A stretch of 41,054 nucleotides of DNA from JBKPCD01 sp046727175 (lineage in GTDB: Bacteria > Acidobacteriota > Vicinamibacteria > Vicinamibacterales > 2-12-FULL-66-21): positions 1-41,054 of the forward strand of contig JBKPCD010000029.1 in the NCBI GenBank assembly GCA_046727175.1, read 5' to 3'. Under the pieces are notes generated by a model. That model did no database searches. It worked only from the letters and a program-made list of their open reading frames with translations, and was not told the origin of the DNA. Within the stretch, counting starts at the first letter, position 1; each line of letters starts with the position of its first letter. A program made the position numbers and the translations under genes. This document shows, piece by piece, positions 7,164-15,235 of this stretch.

Positions 7164-9935
7164 TCACCCGTCGAGCGAGAAGCCCACTCGGCTCCGGGTT
7201 GGCATTGAGCGTGTTGAACACCTCGACGAAGGCCGTTTGCGATCCGCGCCCGCGATCCGGATGTCCTTGTCCAGGCGCAGGTCGAGCAGCGTGACCTGGT
7301 CTAGCCGCCGCGCACCGATGGGCTCCGACAACAGGCGGATGGTGCCGTAATTAACCCGCGCGATGAGCGTTCGGCCGAATGCCTGGCCCGATTGGTGGCG
7401 CAGAAATGGCGCCCCTCGTGTTTTCCCGGACCCTGCCATGTGCCGTGGACCCGGATCGACCAATCACGGTATGCGTGCCGGCCGCGAGAGTCAGTGTGGA
7501 TGAAGTCGTTTGGCGTCAGGGCGAACTCGTTGGGGCGGATCTGCTGGCCAAAATACTCCCTCGCATGATCGCGATTCCAGGTATGCGCGACCGAAGCGAA
7601 CAGCGACCATTTCCCGTTGAACCTCCGTCGCGCGGCGGCCTCCCAGGTCATGTGGTCGTTCTCGGCGTGCGGCAAGTTCCGAACAACGATCTGCGACTGT
7701 CGCAACAGGTCCGGATTCAGCTCGAAGAGCTGGATGGATAGGCCGTCATCCCTGGTCCCGAACTCCGTGTCGGGCCCAGGGTCGCGGAGCGTGACAGGGA
7801 CGCTGAACGCCTCGAACGGCCAGTACGCGCGCTGACGCGCGCCGTGCTGCCTCTCTCCGCGCCAGGTCACCCACATCCCAATCCCCAGGCCCGCAGTCGC
7901 CTCGCGCTCGACGCGAGCGGTGATCTCGTGGATGTAAGTGAGCTTGAGGTCGGGATCGATCGAATCGATCACCTCACCACCGCGCGTTTCCTGGCGATCG
8001 AACTCCTCACCGCGCTGCCACACGGCGTTGCCATCGGCGTCCGCCCACTTGAATCGTTCCCACCACACGCGTCCATTAGGGTTCACGTTGAAGCCCAACT
8101 CAGTGGTTGGAGGCAGCCAGTGGAAGCCGTAGCTGGCCTTCACGATCGTTCGGCCGTCTCCGCGCACGTCATAGCTTGCACCAATCCGGGGAGCGATGAC
8201 GTTCCAGTGAGCGACGTTGTCAACGGCCGGAAAAGTCTGAGCTGCTGGATTGAATCGGCCCGGCCGGATCGTGCTGCTCGGGCAGGAAAATGCGGAATCG
8301 ATCGAACCGCACTCCAAGATTGAGCGTGAGGCGATCATCAACCTGCCAGCTGTCTCCGCCATATGCTGCATGTGACCAGTGTCCGCTCTCGGAGCGTGAC
8401 GGCGTCTGGAACAGGTACACCTCACGGGGGATCGCGTTCTGAGTGACGTGCAGCACCTCGCCGGGGTACGCGTGTATCCATTCATCGGCGCCGATCACGC
8501 GCTCAAAGTCGAGGCCGGCCTTGAATTGATGCCGTCCGAACGGGCCGTCGCGGAAGTAGCTGGCGGCAGCGTTCACCTGATTGCTGAGCCACTCTTCCCG
8601 CCGGTCACGATTCCCGCCGAAGACCTCAGGCCCCTGCAGATCCTCCGTTCGGGGCGAGGCGCCGTTGGGGCGCTCGGCACGGCTGGCGACGAACTGGCCA
8701 GCCCGCGCCTCGACGAACAGCTTCTTGCCGATGACCGCGCTCCACTCCGTCTTCCAGACGAGTCCCTTCGCCAACTGCCCCAACGTTGACTCCACTGTGA
8801 TGTTCTTCGCCGTGGTCGAGCGGAGAAACCCATCGAGCCGGATCGGCTGACGATTGCGCGATCCCTGCGCGAACACGACGATCTGGTGCGTGTCGTTCAC
8901 ACGCCAGGTCCCCTTGCCCGTGAAAGTCGTGACGTGCGTTTCGAGCGGCTGCACCGGGAAGTTCACTTGTCTGGCGGAAGAGGCATGGTCCCGCGCAGAT
9001 GCGTACCACCACAACCGATCTCTTCTGAGATATCCGCCGGCGTCACCGTTCAGATCGCGATAGTTCCGCAGCCGGTTCGCCGCGCTGGCCGGGAGTCCCT
9101 CGGCGACGGGGGCGCCCAGCTCGATCTGCCGCTCGTCGATGTTGTGCGACTGCCAGCTGCCATGCTCGTACCCCGCGTAGAACGTGCCGGCGTACTGATT
9201 CGCACCCGACTTCGTGATGAACTGCATGTGCAGGCCGGGCGAGGACCATTCCGGGCCGTATGCGCCCGTGCCGACCGACACGTTCGTGAACGTGCCGTAG
9301 TCGAGCGCGAATCCGAATGGATTCATACCGCTTACGCTGATGCCTTCGATCGTCGGGCGGTTGTAGGCGCTCGTTCCGTATACGCTGAACGGGCCCACCG
9401 CGAACGCCGTGCTGCCGCCGACGTCGAAGCGCGTGAGCTGCACGGCCGGTGTCGCGGCCAGAATCGAGCCGATTGTGCGAGCGCCTGGCAGGTGGGCCAG
9501 CTCTCCTGCGTCGAACACCGTCGCAACCATGGTGGCTCGCCGATCGACGACGCCAGCGCCGCCCTTGACCGTCACGATTGCACCGAGCCGGACCGTGTCC
9601 AGTGAAACGTCCACCGTGGTTGTCGCCCCGAGATTGACGCGAATATCTTCGCGTCTGGCGGAGGCGAAGCCGGAGAGCACGTACAACAGCCGGTACGTCC
9701 CGGGCGGCAGGGCCGACAAGCGATATGAGCCGTCCGGAGCTGACAGGGTGGTGCGCAGCGCCATGAGCGCATCGCTGGCAGCGGTGATGGTCACGCCTGG
9801 CAGCACAACGCCGGTGGTGTCGGTTACCGTGCCTTCGATCGCGCCGGTCGTCGCGCCGACCGTCTGGCTCGCGACTCCCTGTCCGCACAACAGCAGATAT
9901 GCGACGGACGAGACAAGACCGCCTGGCCTGAACAC
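7164..9935 (-). pseudogene. TonB-dependent-receptor-like protein with carboxypeptidase regulatory domain, frameshifted
   Basis: The GTG start at 9935 follows GGGGGGAAGGA and opens a signal peptide ending near VASQ. A carboxypeptidase-regulatory beta-sandwich follows (GAIEGTVTDTTGVVLPGVT ... DGSYRLSALPPGTYRL), then a plug-like segment (RTIGSILAATPAVQ; NRPTIEGISVSGMN; MQFITKSGANQYAGT) and a long outer-membrane beta-barrel. The frame breaks near 8260 (GGG where GG restores DPAGRFNPAAQTFPAV), near 7421-7424 (four bases where five restore GKTRGAPFLRHQSGQ), and near 7245 (one base restores TAFVEVFNTLNANPE). After NANPE the usual closing barrel strand is not found, and the sequence runs into the convergent kinase gene. 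The first two breaks are homopolymer-like and may be sequence errors; the missing end looks real. Such receptors take up glycans or chelates or serve as large outer-membrane channels; the substrate is unknown. Confidence 0.8.
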
Positions 9936-10077
9936 GTCCTTCCCCCCAAGACGAAGCGATGGACGGACATTCTAAACTGTCCGCGTGGGTGCTGCGCCTC
10001 GTCTGGCGCCACTGGTGGCCCGATTGCTGGTGCACATACGACCCATCGTGCGGGCGGCTCGAGTGGCCTATAGCGAT

Positions 10078-10108
10078 GAAACGTCAAGTGCAGCCGGATC
10101 GGACAACC
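10078..10108 (+). promoter_or_regulatory. Putative ECF promoter upstream of the lipoprotein
   Basis: GAAACGTC (10078-10085), 14 bases, CGGACAACC (10100-10108): both blocks and the spacing are identical to the copy upstream of the sigma factor. The lipoprotein ATG is about 135 bases downstream. Confidence 0.55.
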
Positions 10109-10121
10109 CGTCGGCGTCGAA

Positions 10122-10153
10122 GAGTGTCCGTTTTCTCCGCGCGCAGACGTTTC
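10122..10153 (-). promoter_or_regulatory. Putative ECF promoter facing the TonB-type receptor
   Basis: Reading the minus strand: GAAACGTC (10153-10146), 15 bases, CGGACACTC (10130-10122). The spacer is one base longer than in the plus-strand copies. It would transcribe toward the receptor start at 9935 and overlaps head-on with the promoter at 10078-10108. Confidence 0.4.
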
Positions 10154-10243
10154 ATCAGGCACGGAACCCGTCATGCCGCCACGAAAAAGGGCGACGCCTG
10201 CCCATGCTGTTACTGGCAGGGGTCGGCTCGATGGATTGAAGAA

Positions 10244-11059
10244 ATGCATACCCTCAAGCTCGGGCGTGTCCTGATGATTGCAGCGCTTGTCACTGCATGC
10301 GGCGACAAGCCGAATCCCGTCGGGCCCAATCCGCCCCCGGCTTCTCCCGTTGCCAGCCTGGTCATTAGCGGAGCCGATTACGTTCTAACGGGCTCCACGA
10401 CAGCGTACACCGCGACTGCCACGCTGTCCGGTGGCTCCATGCGAACGGTGACGCCTTCGTGGTCGAGCAGCGCCGTAAACGTTGCCACTGTCGACAACGC
10501 CGGGCGCCTTGACGGCCGGGCCCATGGCTCGACGACGCTGACAGCCGCTCACGACGGGCGCAGCGCGTCGAAGACGGTGCAGGTGGTCAACAACTACGGT
10601 GGAAGTTGGTCCGGTCGCTACATCATCAGAGCGTGCAAGGATTCGGGCATCTTCACGGACGGCATCACCGGAGACGATGTGCCGTGGTGTCAGGTGCTCA
10701 ACCGCATCGGTTCGCAGCGCTTCGCATTCACTCTCGTCCAGACTGGCAGGAATTACAGCGAGATTCGTGCAATGTTCGGCCCCGAGTGTGACTCGTTCGC
10801 CGGGAGTGGAACGATCTCGGGGGTTGTGACCGCTGACGGACGACTCAACCTGGAGGGCACCTTGAAGGCGCTGGATTGGTTCTGCCACCCCGATATGGAC
10901 TTGCAACTCAGCGGATGGGACACGAACCTCGACGGGGCCGGCAACATGACTGGTCGGTGGGCGCAGAACCGCACCATCTTCGGTCATCAGGGCAGCGCGC
11001 ACGAGGAAGTCGAACTCGTCACGATGTCACGGACTGCGACGGCGGCGACATCACGGTGA
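10244..11059 (+). CDS. Lipoprotein with bacterial Ig-like (Big_2) domain
   Basis: 271 residues from the ATG at 10244; the open frame upstream is non-coding in character. The start MHTLKLGRVLMIAALVTAC ends in a lipobox (LVTAC, then G), so the mature protein should be lipid-anchored at a Cys near residue 19. A Big_2-type Ig domain at about 35-115 shows VASLVISGADYVLTGST, PSWSSSAVNVATVDNAGRL and GSTTLTAAHDG. The C-terminal ~150 residues (GGSWSGRYIIRACKDSG ... GTISGVVTADGRLNLEGTL ... GNMTGRW) look like an all-beta barrel-like domain that I cannot name. A promoter motif shared with the sigma factor lies upstream. A surface or periplasmic role is likely; function is unknown. Confidence 0.75.
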   Translation: MHTLKLGRVLMIAALVTACGDKPNPVGPNPPPASPVASLVISGADYVLTGSTTAYTATATLSGGSMRTVTPSWSSSAVNVATVDNAGRLDGRAHGSTTLTAAHDGRSASKTVQVVNNYGGSWSGRYIIRACKDSGIFTDGITGDDVPWCQVLNRIGSQRFAFTLVQTGRNYSEIRAMFGPECDSFAGSGTISGVVTADGRLNLEGTLKALDWFCHPDMDLQLSGWDTNLDGAGNMTGRWAQNRTIFGHQGSAHEEVELVTMSRTATAATSR

Positions 11060-11403
11060 CTGTCGCTCGACTGCGCGCAGGATCGTGAGCGGTACCTGCT
11101 CCAGCACGGTCCGCCGGTCGCACACAAGGAGGTGCCCACACTCGACGCGTTCGCGCCGAGATTTGTCGATGGTCACGCACGTGCGAACCGGCACAAACCG
11201 AGCGGGATTGCCACGATCGAATCCATCCTGAAAGCAGGGCGTACATATCCTGCGGTCACACCTTCTGTTCCCGCCTGGCAATGAAGGGCGCGCAGGCGCG
11301 GGCCATCCAGGAGCTGGCCGGCCACGCGGACCTGTCGACGACGCAGCGCTACATTCACTTGAGTCCGGCGGCAACGGAGGACGCGATCCGATTGCTCGAC
11401 GGA
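11060..11403 (+). pseudogene. Tyrosine recombinase (phage-type integrase) relic with internal deletion
   Basis: The first part, to about 11283, reads ERYLLQHGPPVAHKEVPTL, then FAPRFVDGHARANRHKPSG and IATIESILK. This resembles the N-terminal core-binding domain of integrases, and the frame then ends in a stop. From about 11250 another frame gives the C-terminal catalytic end: HTFCSRLAMKGAQARAI, ELAGHADLSTTQRYIHLSP and ATEDAIRLLDG. This retains the GH motif and the tyrosine nucleophile in QRY; the usual LRH reads CGH. The central domain with the first catalytic Arg is missing, so the protein cannot be active. It marks past integration and lies about 1.3 kb from the left tRNA-Ser fragment. Confidence 0.75.
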
Positions 11404-11419
11404 CGCTACCCAGACCACG

Positions 11420-11437
11420 GTCCGGCTAAAGCCGGAC
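11420..11437. repeat. Short palindromic repeat GTCCGGCT-AA-AGCCGGAC
   Basis: Perfect 8-bp arms around AA. It resembles REP-like GC-rich palindromes dispersed in acidobacterial genomes (recalled from family knowledge). It sits at the end of the recombinase relic. Confidence 0.5.
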
Positions 11438-11472
11438 ACTACGACAGCGGCGTTCGCGCCGATCTCGTGAAA

Positions 11473-11511
11473 AGAGTTGGAGACATCATTTTGGACACGA
11501 TCTCCAACTCT
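11473..11511. repeat. 11-bp inverted repeat able to form a hairpin
   Basis: AGAGTTGGAGA (11473-11483) and TCTCCAACTCT (11501-11511) with a 17-base loop. No T-tract follows, so it is not a clear terminator. It lies in the relic region between the recombinase end and the small ORFs. Confidence 0.45.
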
Positions 11512-11593
11512 GCCCCGACGGCCGTGATCCGCACCTTCTTCCGTTCGCTGACGGGGCCTGCAACCCGCAACTTAGGCGCCCATCGCACAGCAG

Positions 11594-11692
11594 ATGTGTG
11601 GTTGGGAGGTTGTGCAGCGGGCGGTACTTGCAGCTGTGGAGGGGCGGCGTGAGTTGAAACTCAGGCCATTTGGCCCGTGCGCATACACTTGA
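11594..11692 (+). CDS. Very short ORF, 32 residues, uncertain
   Basis: ATG to TGA encoding MCGWEVVQRAVLAA, then VEGRRELKLRPFGPCAYT. It has an amphipathic helical start and a basic end, and ends 12 bases before the next ATG. I do not recognise it; it may be the tail of a decayed gene. No strong ribosome site was seen. Confidence 0.2.
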   Translation: MCGWEVVQRAVLAAVEGRRELKLRPFGPCAYT

Positions 11693-11704
11693 ACGAGGGC
11701 AACC

Positions 11705-11891
11705 ATGTCGGTCGAGAACAACGAGGAGCTTGCCGGGAGAGCGATTGAGTGCAGTCTCGCGCGTCGCTGGCTGGAGCGGGTTGGACTCGAGGCCCCTGGC
11801 CCGGCGCGGGAACATGAGCGACGATGATGTCGAATCGCTCGTGGAACGAGCCATTCAGGAATCCCGGGGACAAGCTCCAGCCGACGAGTGA
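11705..11891 (+). CDS. Small uncharacterised protein, possibly frameshifted in two pieces
   Basis: A 40-residue frame from ATG 11705 (MSVENNEELAGRAIECSLA, RRWLERVGLEAPGP) ends at 11827. A second frame opening at ATG 11814 gives MSDDDVESLVERAIQESRG, ending QAPADE at 11891. Both are charged and helical and read naturally as one ~60-residue protein with a one-base slip near 11815. It is placed just upstream of the addiction module. Function unknown. Confidence 0.3.
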
Positions 11892-11929
11892 CGTTATACT
11901 GATTGGAGTCGTCCGCCAGAACGTGCTTC

Positions 11930-12172
11930 ATGTCCAAACCTGTTCCCCTTCCACCGCCCGGCTTCGATGACCTGTCGGTCGACGAGAAGATCGACTACCT
12001 GCAGTCGCTGTGGGAACGAATCGCCGCGAGTCCTGAGACCATCCCTGTTCCGGACTGGCACCGCGAAATCATCGACGAGCGCTTGAAGGATCTCGAAGTT
12101 AATCCGAACGCTGGTGACAGCTGGGAGGTCGTTCAGGAACGACTCCGCAAGAAATTCGATAGCCGCCACTGA
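11930..12172 (+). CDS. Addiction-module antitoxin (TIGR02574 / unstable antitoxin family)
   Basis: 80 residues from the ATG at 11930. The signature is FDDLSVDEKIDYLQSLWERI followed by the WHREIIDERLKDLEVNP block and SWEVVQERLRKK, characteristic of the short helical antitoxins paired with RelE/ParE-type toxins. The toxin start lies five bases after the stop. The antitoxin should bind its toxin and repress the operon. A stretch ACGTTATACT upstream (11891-11900) includes a TATACT -10-like element. Confidence 0.85.
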   Translation: MSKPVPLPPPGFDDLSVDEKIDYLQSLWERIAASPETIPVPDWHREIIDERLKDLEVNPNAGDSWEVVQERLRKKFDSRH

Positions 12173-12177
12173 ACGTA

Positions 12178-12476
12178 ATGACCCGCCGGTTCATCGTTCG
12201 GCCACTGAGGCCGATCTCGACGAAGCGGCGCGATGGTACGAAGACGAACGAGCCGGTCTCGCCCAAAGATTCCTCGCCGAAGTCAATCGAACGTTCGACC
12301 GCATTCGAGAGCGGCCTTTCCAGTTCCCCACGGTGCGCGGTGATGTCCGACGAGCGCTGCTGCACACATTTCCGTATGCCGTTTACTTCGGAACGCACGA
12401 TGATGACGTGGCTGTCCTTGCCGTATTGCACCTGAGGCGGAATCCCAAGGTCTGGCGAGCGAGAGTTCGATCCTAG
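12178..12476 (+). CDS. RelE/ParE-type toxin, frame shifted near the N-terminus
   Basis: The body EADLDEAARWYEDERAGLAQ, FLAEVNRTFDRIRERPFQFP, RRALLHTFPYAVYFG and VLHLRRNPKVWRAR is a RelE/ParE-family toxin, a cytoplasmic mRNA interferase or gyrase poison. The natural start ATG 12178 (MTRRFIVR), five bases past the antitoxin stop, is in another frame. One extra base near 12199 would join it to ATEADLDEA. Otherwise the frame is open only back to a GTG inside the antitoxin gene, which is an unlikely start. Either the toxin is dead, leaving an orphan antitoxin, or this is a sequence error. Confidence 0.75.
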
Positions 12477-12674
12477 CGGTTCAGGTCACGGCTTACGGAA
12501 CAGCGTCAAGTACGACACCGCGTTCTTGTCCCCAGTCGGCCAGTTCCGGATGGTCTGGACGCCAAGGCATACTGCGCAGCGAAAACGCCACTCCGAGTAG
12601 TGGCCGCGGATTCGAAATCGCAGCTGCGCCAGGCATCTCAATTGAGCTTTCGTCGACGCGACAGCCCGACGCAA

Positions 12675-12723
12675 GGAGCTACGCTTTCCAAGCGTGCTCA
12701 ATCGACCACTCTGACATCTCTCC
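12675..12723 (-). pseudogene. tRNA-Ser(GGA) 5' half, left copy
   Basis: On the minus strand from 12723: GGAGAGATGTCAGAGTGG, then TCGATTGAGCACGC, anticodon loop TTGGAAA (anticodon GGA) and GCGT-AGCTCC. These are the acceptor 5' strand, D-arm and anticodon arm of a class II tRNA-Ser. The variable arm, T-arm and acceptor 3' strand are absent at the expected distance, so it is not functional. A TTCGAATCC T-loop-like string occurs about 60 bases further on, without proper stems. Confidence 0.65.
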
Positions 12724-12833
12724 ATTTAGAATCAACCAACTTACGGACGCGCAAACGAGCAGGATTTGTCGATTGTGATAAGTCCTCCAATGTGCCGCGA
12801 TCACTTACGGGCTTTTCCAGTATAGCCGCGGCG
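12685..12833. repeat. Left ~149-bp imperfect direct repeat (tRNA-Ser 5' half plus leader)
   Basis: It aligns over its length to 36805-36953 in the same orientation. Shared blocks include TTTCCAAGCGTGCTC, GACATCTCTCCA, TTTAGAATC, CGCGATCACTTAC and AGTATAGCCGC. The two copies begin 24,120 bases apart and bracket the stress-gene region. On the minus strand TATACT in the leader could be a tRNA promoter -10. Confidence 0.65.
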
Positions 12834-13147
12834 TTACCGCTCCCTCAGCGAAATGACCGACGTGCGTCAATCCTGCTGAATCGAATGTTGAGACTGCTTC
12901 GAAATCGCCTGTGTAACGGTTTGCTAAACGCCGATCAGCATTTCGGCCATTTCCGTTTTTCCTCGCAAATCAAGCGTTTCAATCACTTCATCATCATTCG
13001 AGTCGCTGGCTAATGTTGGCTCTGGCGGCGCTGCTTTGGCGCGTGTCAGGGGCAATTTGGGGGACAGCGTGGGCGGCGATTCTGCCCTGCGTTAGCTGCC
13101 AACACCAACGCCCGGGCACCGAGCCAACACCGTCCGGCATCCGCGAC

Positions 13148-13178
13148 GAAACGTCGTCCTAGGGGCGAGCGGGACCTG
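13148..13178 (+). promoter_or_regulatory. Putative ECF promoter upstream of rtcB
   Basis: GAAACGTC (13148-13155), 14 bases, CGGGACCTG (13170-13178). The first block and spacing match the copies upstream of the sigma factor and lipoprotein; the second block has CGGGAC for CGGAC. Transcription would begin about 25-30 bases before the rtcB start. Confidence 0.45.
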
Positions 13179-13211
13179 CCCGAAACGAGAGGATGGTGAG
13201 TTCGGCGTCCC

Positions 13212-14432
13212 TTGACCGACCTTCCTGCGCCCGCTACTTTCAATGCCGTGGAGACGGTGAACGACAAGGCAGTTGTCTTCCTCCCGTGGAACACAATCGA
13301 GCCTGAGGCGCAGCAACAAATCCTCAACACGGCGTCCATGCCGTTCGTGTTCAAGCACGTTGCGGTCATGCCGGACTGCCATTACGGAAAGGGCGCGACG
13401 GTCGGGACGGTGCTTGCGACCTTGGGCGCCGTGATTCCGGCCGCTGTGGGTGTCGACATCGGCTGCGGCATGATCGCTGTTCGGACGCCCCTCAAGCGCG
13501 CTGATATTCCCGCGCCGGCGGCGGTGCGCACGGGCATCGAGCGGCGTATCCCGATGAGTGCCGGCAAGAACAACGTAAGGCTTACCGCCACGGCCGCCGA
13601 ACGCGTTCGCATACTCGAGGCGTTGGCCAAAGAGACCCGCGCGACGCCTGATCAATACGACAAGAACTGGCGCCTTGCGCTGGGAACTCTGGGCGGTGGC
13701 AACCACTTCATCGAACTGGCCGAGGACGGCGACGGCGCCGTCTGGCTGACATTACACTCGGGTTCTCGCGGCGTAGGCAACAAGATTGGCAGTCACTACA
13801 TCAAGGTGGCGCAACAGCTTTGCGCGTCAATGGGAGTGCGACTTCCCGACCGCGACCTCGCGTATCTGTCGCAGGACCATCCCGCGTTTGCGGCCTATCT
13901 CCGCGACTTGAACTGGGCGCAACAGTTTGCGCTGCATAACCGCAACGAGATGATGGACCGCGTGTTAGCAGAGGTGAAGCACACGGTATACGGCGACGAC
14001 AAGAACCCGCCGACCCTGGAGCTTCAGCGCATCAATTCGCATCACAACTTCACACAGGAGGAAGAACATTTCGGCAGCCGCGTCTGGGTCACTCGGAAAG
14101 GGGCCATTGAGGCGCGTCGAAGCAATTGGGCGATGATTCCTGGCTCCATGGGCACGCGTAGCTACATCGTCGTCGGTAAGCAGCATCCGATGAGTTTTCA
14201 TTCCGCTCCGCATGGCGCCGGGCGGCGGTATTCGCGGACGAAAGCGCGAGCGCTCTTCGGCATGGACGACTTGAGCCGGGCTATGGCGGGCATCGAGTAC
14301 CGGCATTCGAAGGTGCTGCTCGACGAAATCCCGGCCGCGTACAAAAACATCGATGAAGTGATGGAGCACGCGCGTGATCTCGTTGAGGTGAAGTACGTGT
14401 TGAAACAGTTCGTCAACGTTAAGGGCGACTGA
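13212..14432 (+). CDS. rtcB: RNA-splicing ligase RtcB
   Basis: 406 residues, close to the 408 of E. coli RtcB. It joins RNA 3'-phosphate or 2',3'-cyclic phosphate ends to 5'-OH ends using GTP and Mn(II), with a guanylylated His. Visible motifs are VDIGCGM (Cys 85), GGGNHF (His 165), LHSGSRGVG (His 182), INSHHNF (277-278), TRKGAI, PGSMG, and HGAGR with the likely guanylylated His 334. The start is TTG 13212: an in-frame stop lies at 13197-13199 and no ATG precedes conserved sequence; AGAGGATGG upstream is a distant ribosome site. No RtcA, archease or RtcR regulator gene is adjacent. The putative ECF promoter at 13148 suggests control by a sigma factor rather than the sigma-54/RtcR mode of E. 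coli. Confidence 0.96.
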   Translation: MTDLPAPATFNAVETVNDKAVVFLPWNTIEPEAQQQILNTASMPFVFKHVAVMPDCHYGKGATVGTVLATLGAVIPAAVGVDIGCGMIAVRTPLKRADIPAPAAVRTGIERRIPMSAGKNNVRLTATAAERVRILEALAKETRATPDQYDKNWRLALGTLGGGNHFIELAEDGDGAVWLTLHSGSRGVGNKIGSHYIKVAQQLCASMGVRLPDRDLAYLSQDHPAFAAYLRDLNWAQQFALHNRNEMMDRVLAEVKHTVYGDDKNPPTLELQRINSHHNFTQEEEHFGSRVWVTRKGAIEARRSNWAMIPGSMGTRSYIVVGKQHPMSFHSAPHGAGRRYSRTKARALFGMDDLSRAMAGIEYRHSKVLLDEIPAAYKNIDEVMEHARDLVEVKYVLKQFVNVKGD

Positions 14433-14573
14433 GGGTCCCCAACGTCCGAGTTGATGATTGGCTCACTGGTCGGCGCCTTCGGTTCACCGGTCAGAAGTTC
14501 CTGGGTCTCAGACGGTCGAATTCAGCGCACGGACGGCAGAGCCTCCGGTACCGACTTTGCTTTTTTGCTCGGT

Positions 14574-14873
14574 ATGGAGAACAACAAAACTAATCAGGAG
14601 CGCGGAAGAAAATACGGCGGCAGCTCTTCATTCCTCGACAGGGGCCAGCCGAGCAGGGCGCCACGTCAGGACGAACAGGGTGAGGAGGCTGTCGGCTCAA
14701 CCAGCCGGGATGTCGGCCCAGCCGATGGCACCAGTCCCAAACAAGGGATTAGCAACCGCCCCGCCAAGGATGAGCACGCGTTTCCCGACTCTGATGGGTC
14801 CGATTCTCAGGCCGTCCCTGACAGTGTGGACGACGGACCGAAACAGGTCGGCGGCAATCGCGGCCAGGTTTAG
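14574..14873 (+). CDS. Small hydrophilic, low-complexity protein
   Basis: 99 residues from ATG 14574 (MENNKTNQERGRKYGGSSS), rich in Gly, Ser, Asp, Pro and Gln, with no hydrophobic core (for example QDEQGEEAVGSTSRD and SDGSDSQAVPDSVDDGP). It looks intrinsically disordered, in the style of stress hydrophilins or KGG-type proteins, but no named family is recognised. The ribosome site is weak. It is followed after 15 bases by a second protein of the same style, which supports both being real. Confidence 0.45.
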   Translation: MENNKTNQERGRKYGGSSSFLDRGQPSRAPRQDEQGEEAVGSTSRDVGPADGTSPKQGISNRPAKDEHAFPDSDGSDSQAVPDSVDDGPKQVGGNRGQV

Positions 14874-14888
14874 CCGTGGAGGAGTCAC

Positions 14889-15131
14889 ATGGGCGCCGAA
14901 AACGAGAACACTGATCGCGAGCGACGACCGGAAGGCAAGGAGGGGGCAGGCTCTCATCAGGAGGGCAAGCATTCCGTCCAGGCTGGCCACACTCAGCGTC
15001 GAGAGCACTCTGAGCCCGAGCAAAGCAAACCGAACTCCTTTAACGACCATCAGAAGACCGTCTCCGGCAAGAAACAACACGGGCCCGAGGACAAGGTCGG
15101 GTGCGGACGCGGGTGGGAACGAAGGGAGTAA
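14889..15131 (+). CDS. Small hydrophilic protein, possibly extended by a frameshift to 15225
   Basis: 80 residues from ATG 14889, with an excellent ribosome site GGAGGAG five bases upstream. The sequence is almost entirely polar (NENTDRERRPEGKEGAGS, HSEPEQSKPNSFND), so likely disordered. It ends in KVGCGRGWERRE; a one-base shift near 15100 would continue the same composition (SGADAGGNEGSKGQ ... GDIGDNRGRSRGAE) to 15225, as elsewhere in this window. Function unknown; a desiccation- or stress-protein-like role is only an inference from composition. Confidence 0.5.
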   Translation: MGAENENTDRERRPEGKEGAGSHQEGKHSVQAGHTQRREHSEPEQSKPNSFNDHQKTVSGKKQHGPEDKVGCGRGWERRE

Positions 15132-15235
15132 GGGACAGAACGTGGATTCGCGTCGTTCGACTGGCACCGGCAAAGAGCCCGGCGACATCGGCGACAACCG
15201 TGGGCGGAGTCGGGGAGCCGAGTAACGACATCACT

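Larger units (their letters stand above)
10075..10156. repeat. 11-bp inverted repeat GATGAAACGTC / GACGTTTCATC
   Basis: Perfect 11-base arms at 10075-10085 and 10146-10156, 60 bases apart, in the divergent gap between the receptor and the lipoprotein. Each arm carries a GAAACGTC block followed inward by a CGGACA block, so the repeat is best read as two promoter -35 elements facing each other rather than a hairpin. Confidence 0.6.
12477..13147. other. Non-coding relic region around the left tRNA-Ser fragment
   Basis: About 670 bases without a convincing gene. It holds the tRNA-Ser 5' half and its leader repeat. A minus-strand frame ending at 12486 (closing RNWPTGDKNAVSYLTLFRKP) may be the tail of a lost gene. 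Base composition from 12720 to 13010 is visibly more AT-rich than the surrounding genes, consistent with foreign or relic DNA. Confidence 0.5.

Noticed and set aside
10075..10156. The 11-bp inverted repeat as a terminator or attenuator hairpin
   Set aside because: The loop is 60 bases and there is no T-tract; the arms fit facing promoter elements better.
12600..12723. A complete tRNA-Ser at the left repeat
   Set aside because: The T-loop-like TTCGAATCC lies too far away and lacks a proper 5-bp stem and matching acceptor strand.
14697..15197. A 166-codon hydrophobic frame on the minus strand
   Set aside because: It is the complement of two polar plus-strand genes, one with a strong ribosome site; hydrophobicity follows from complementing polar codons.
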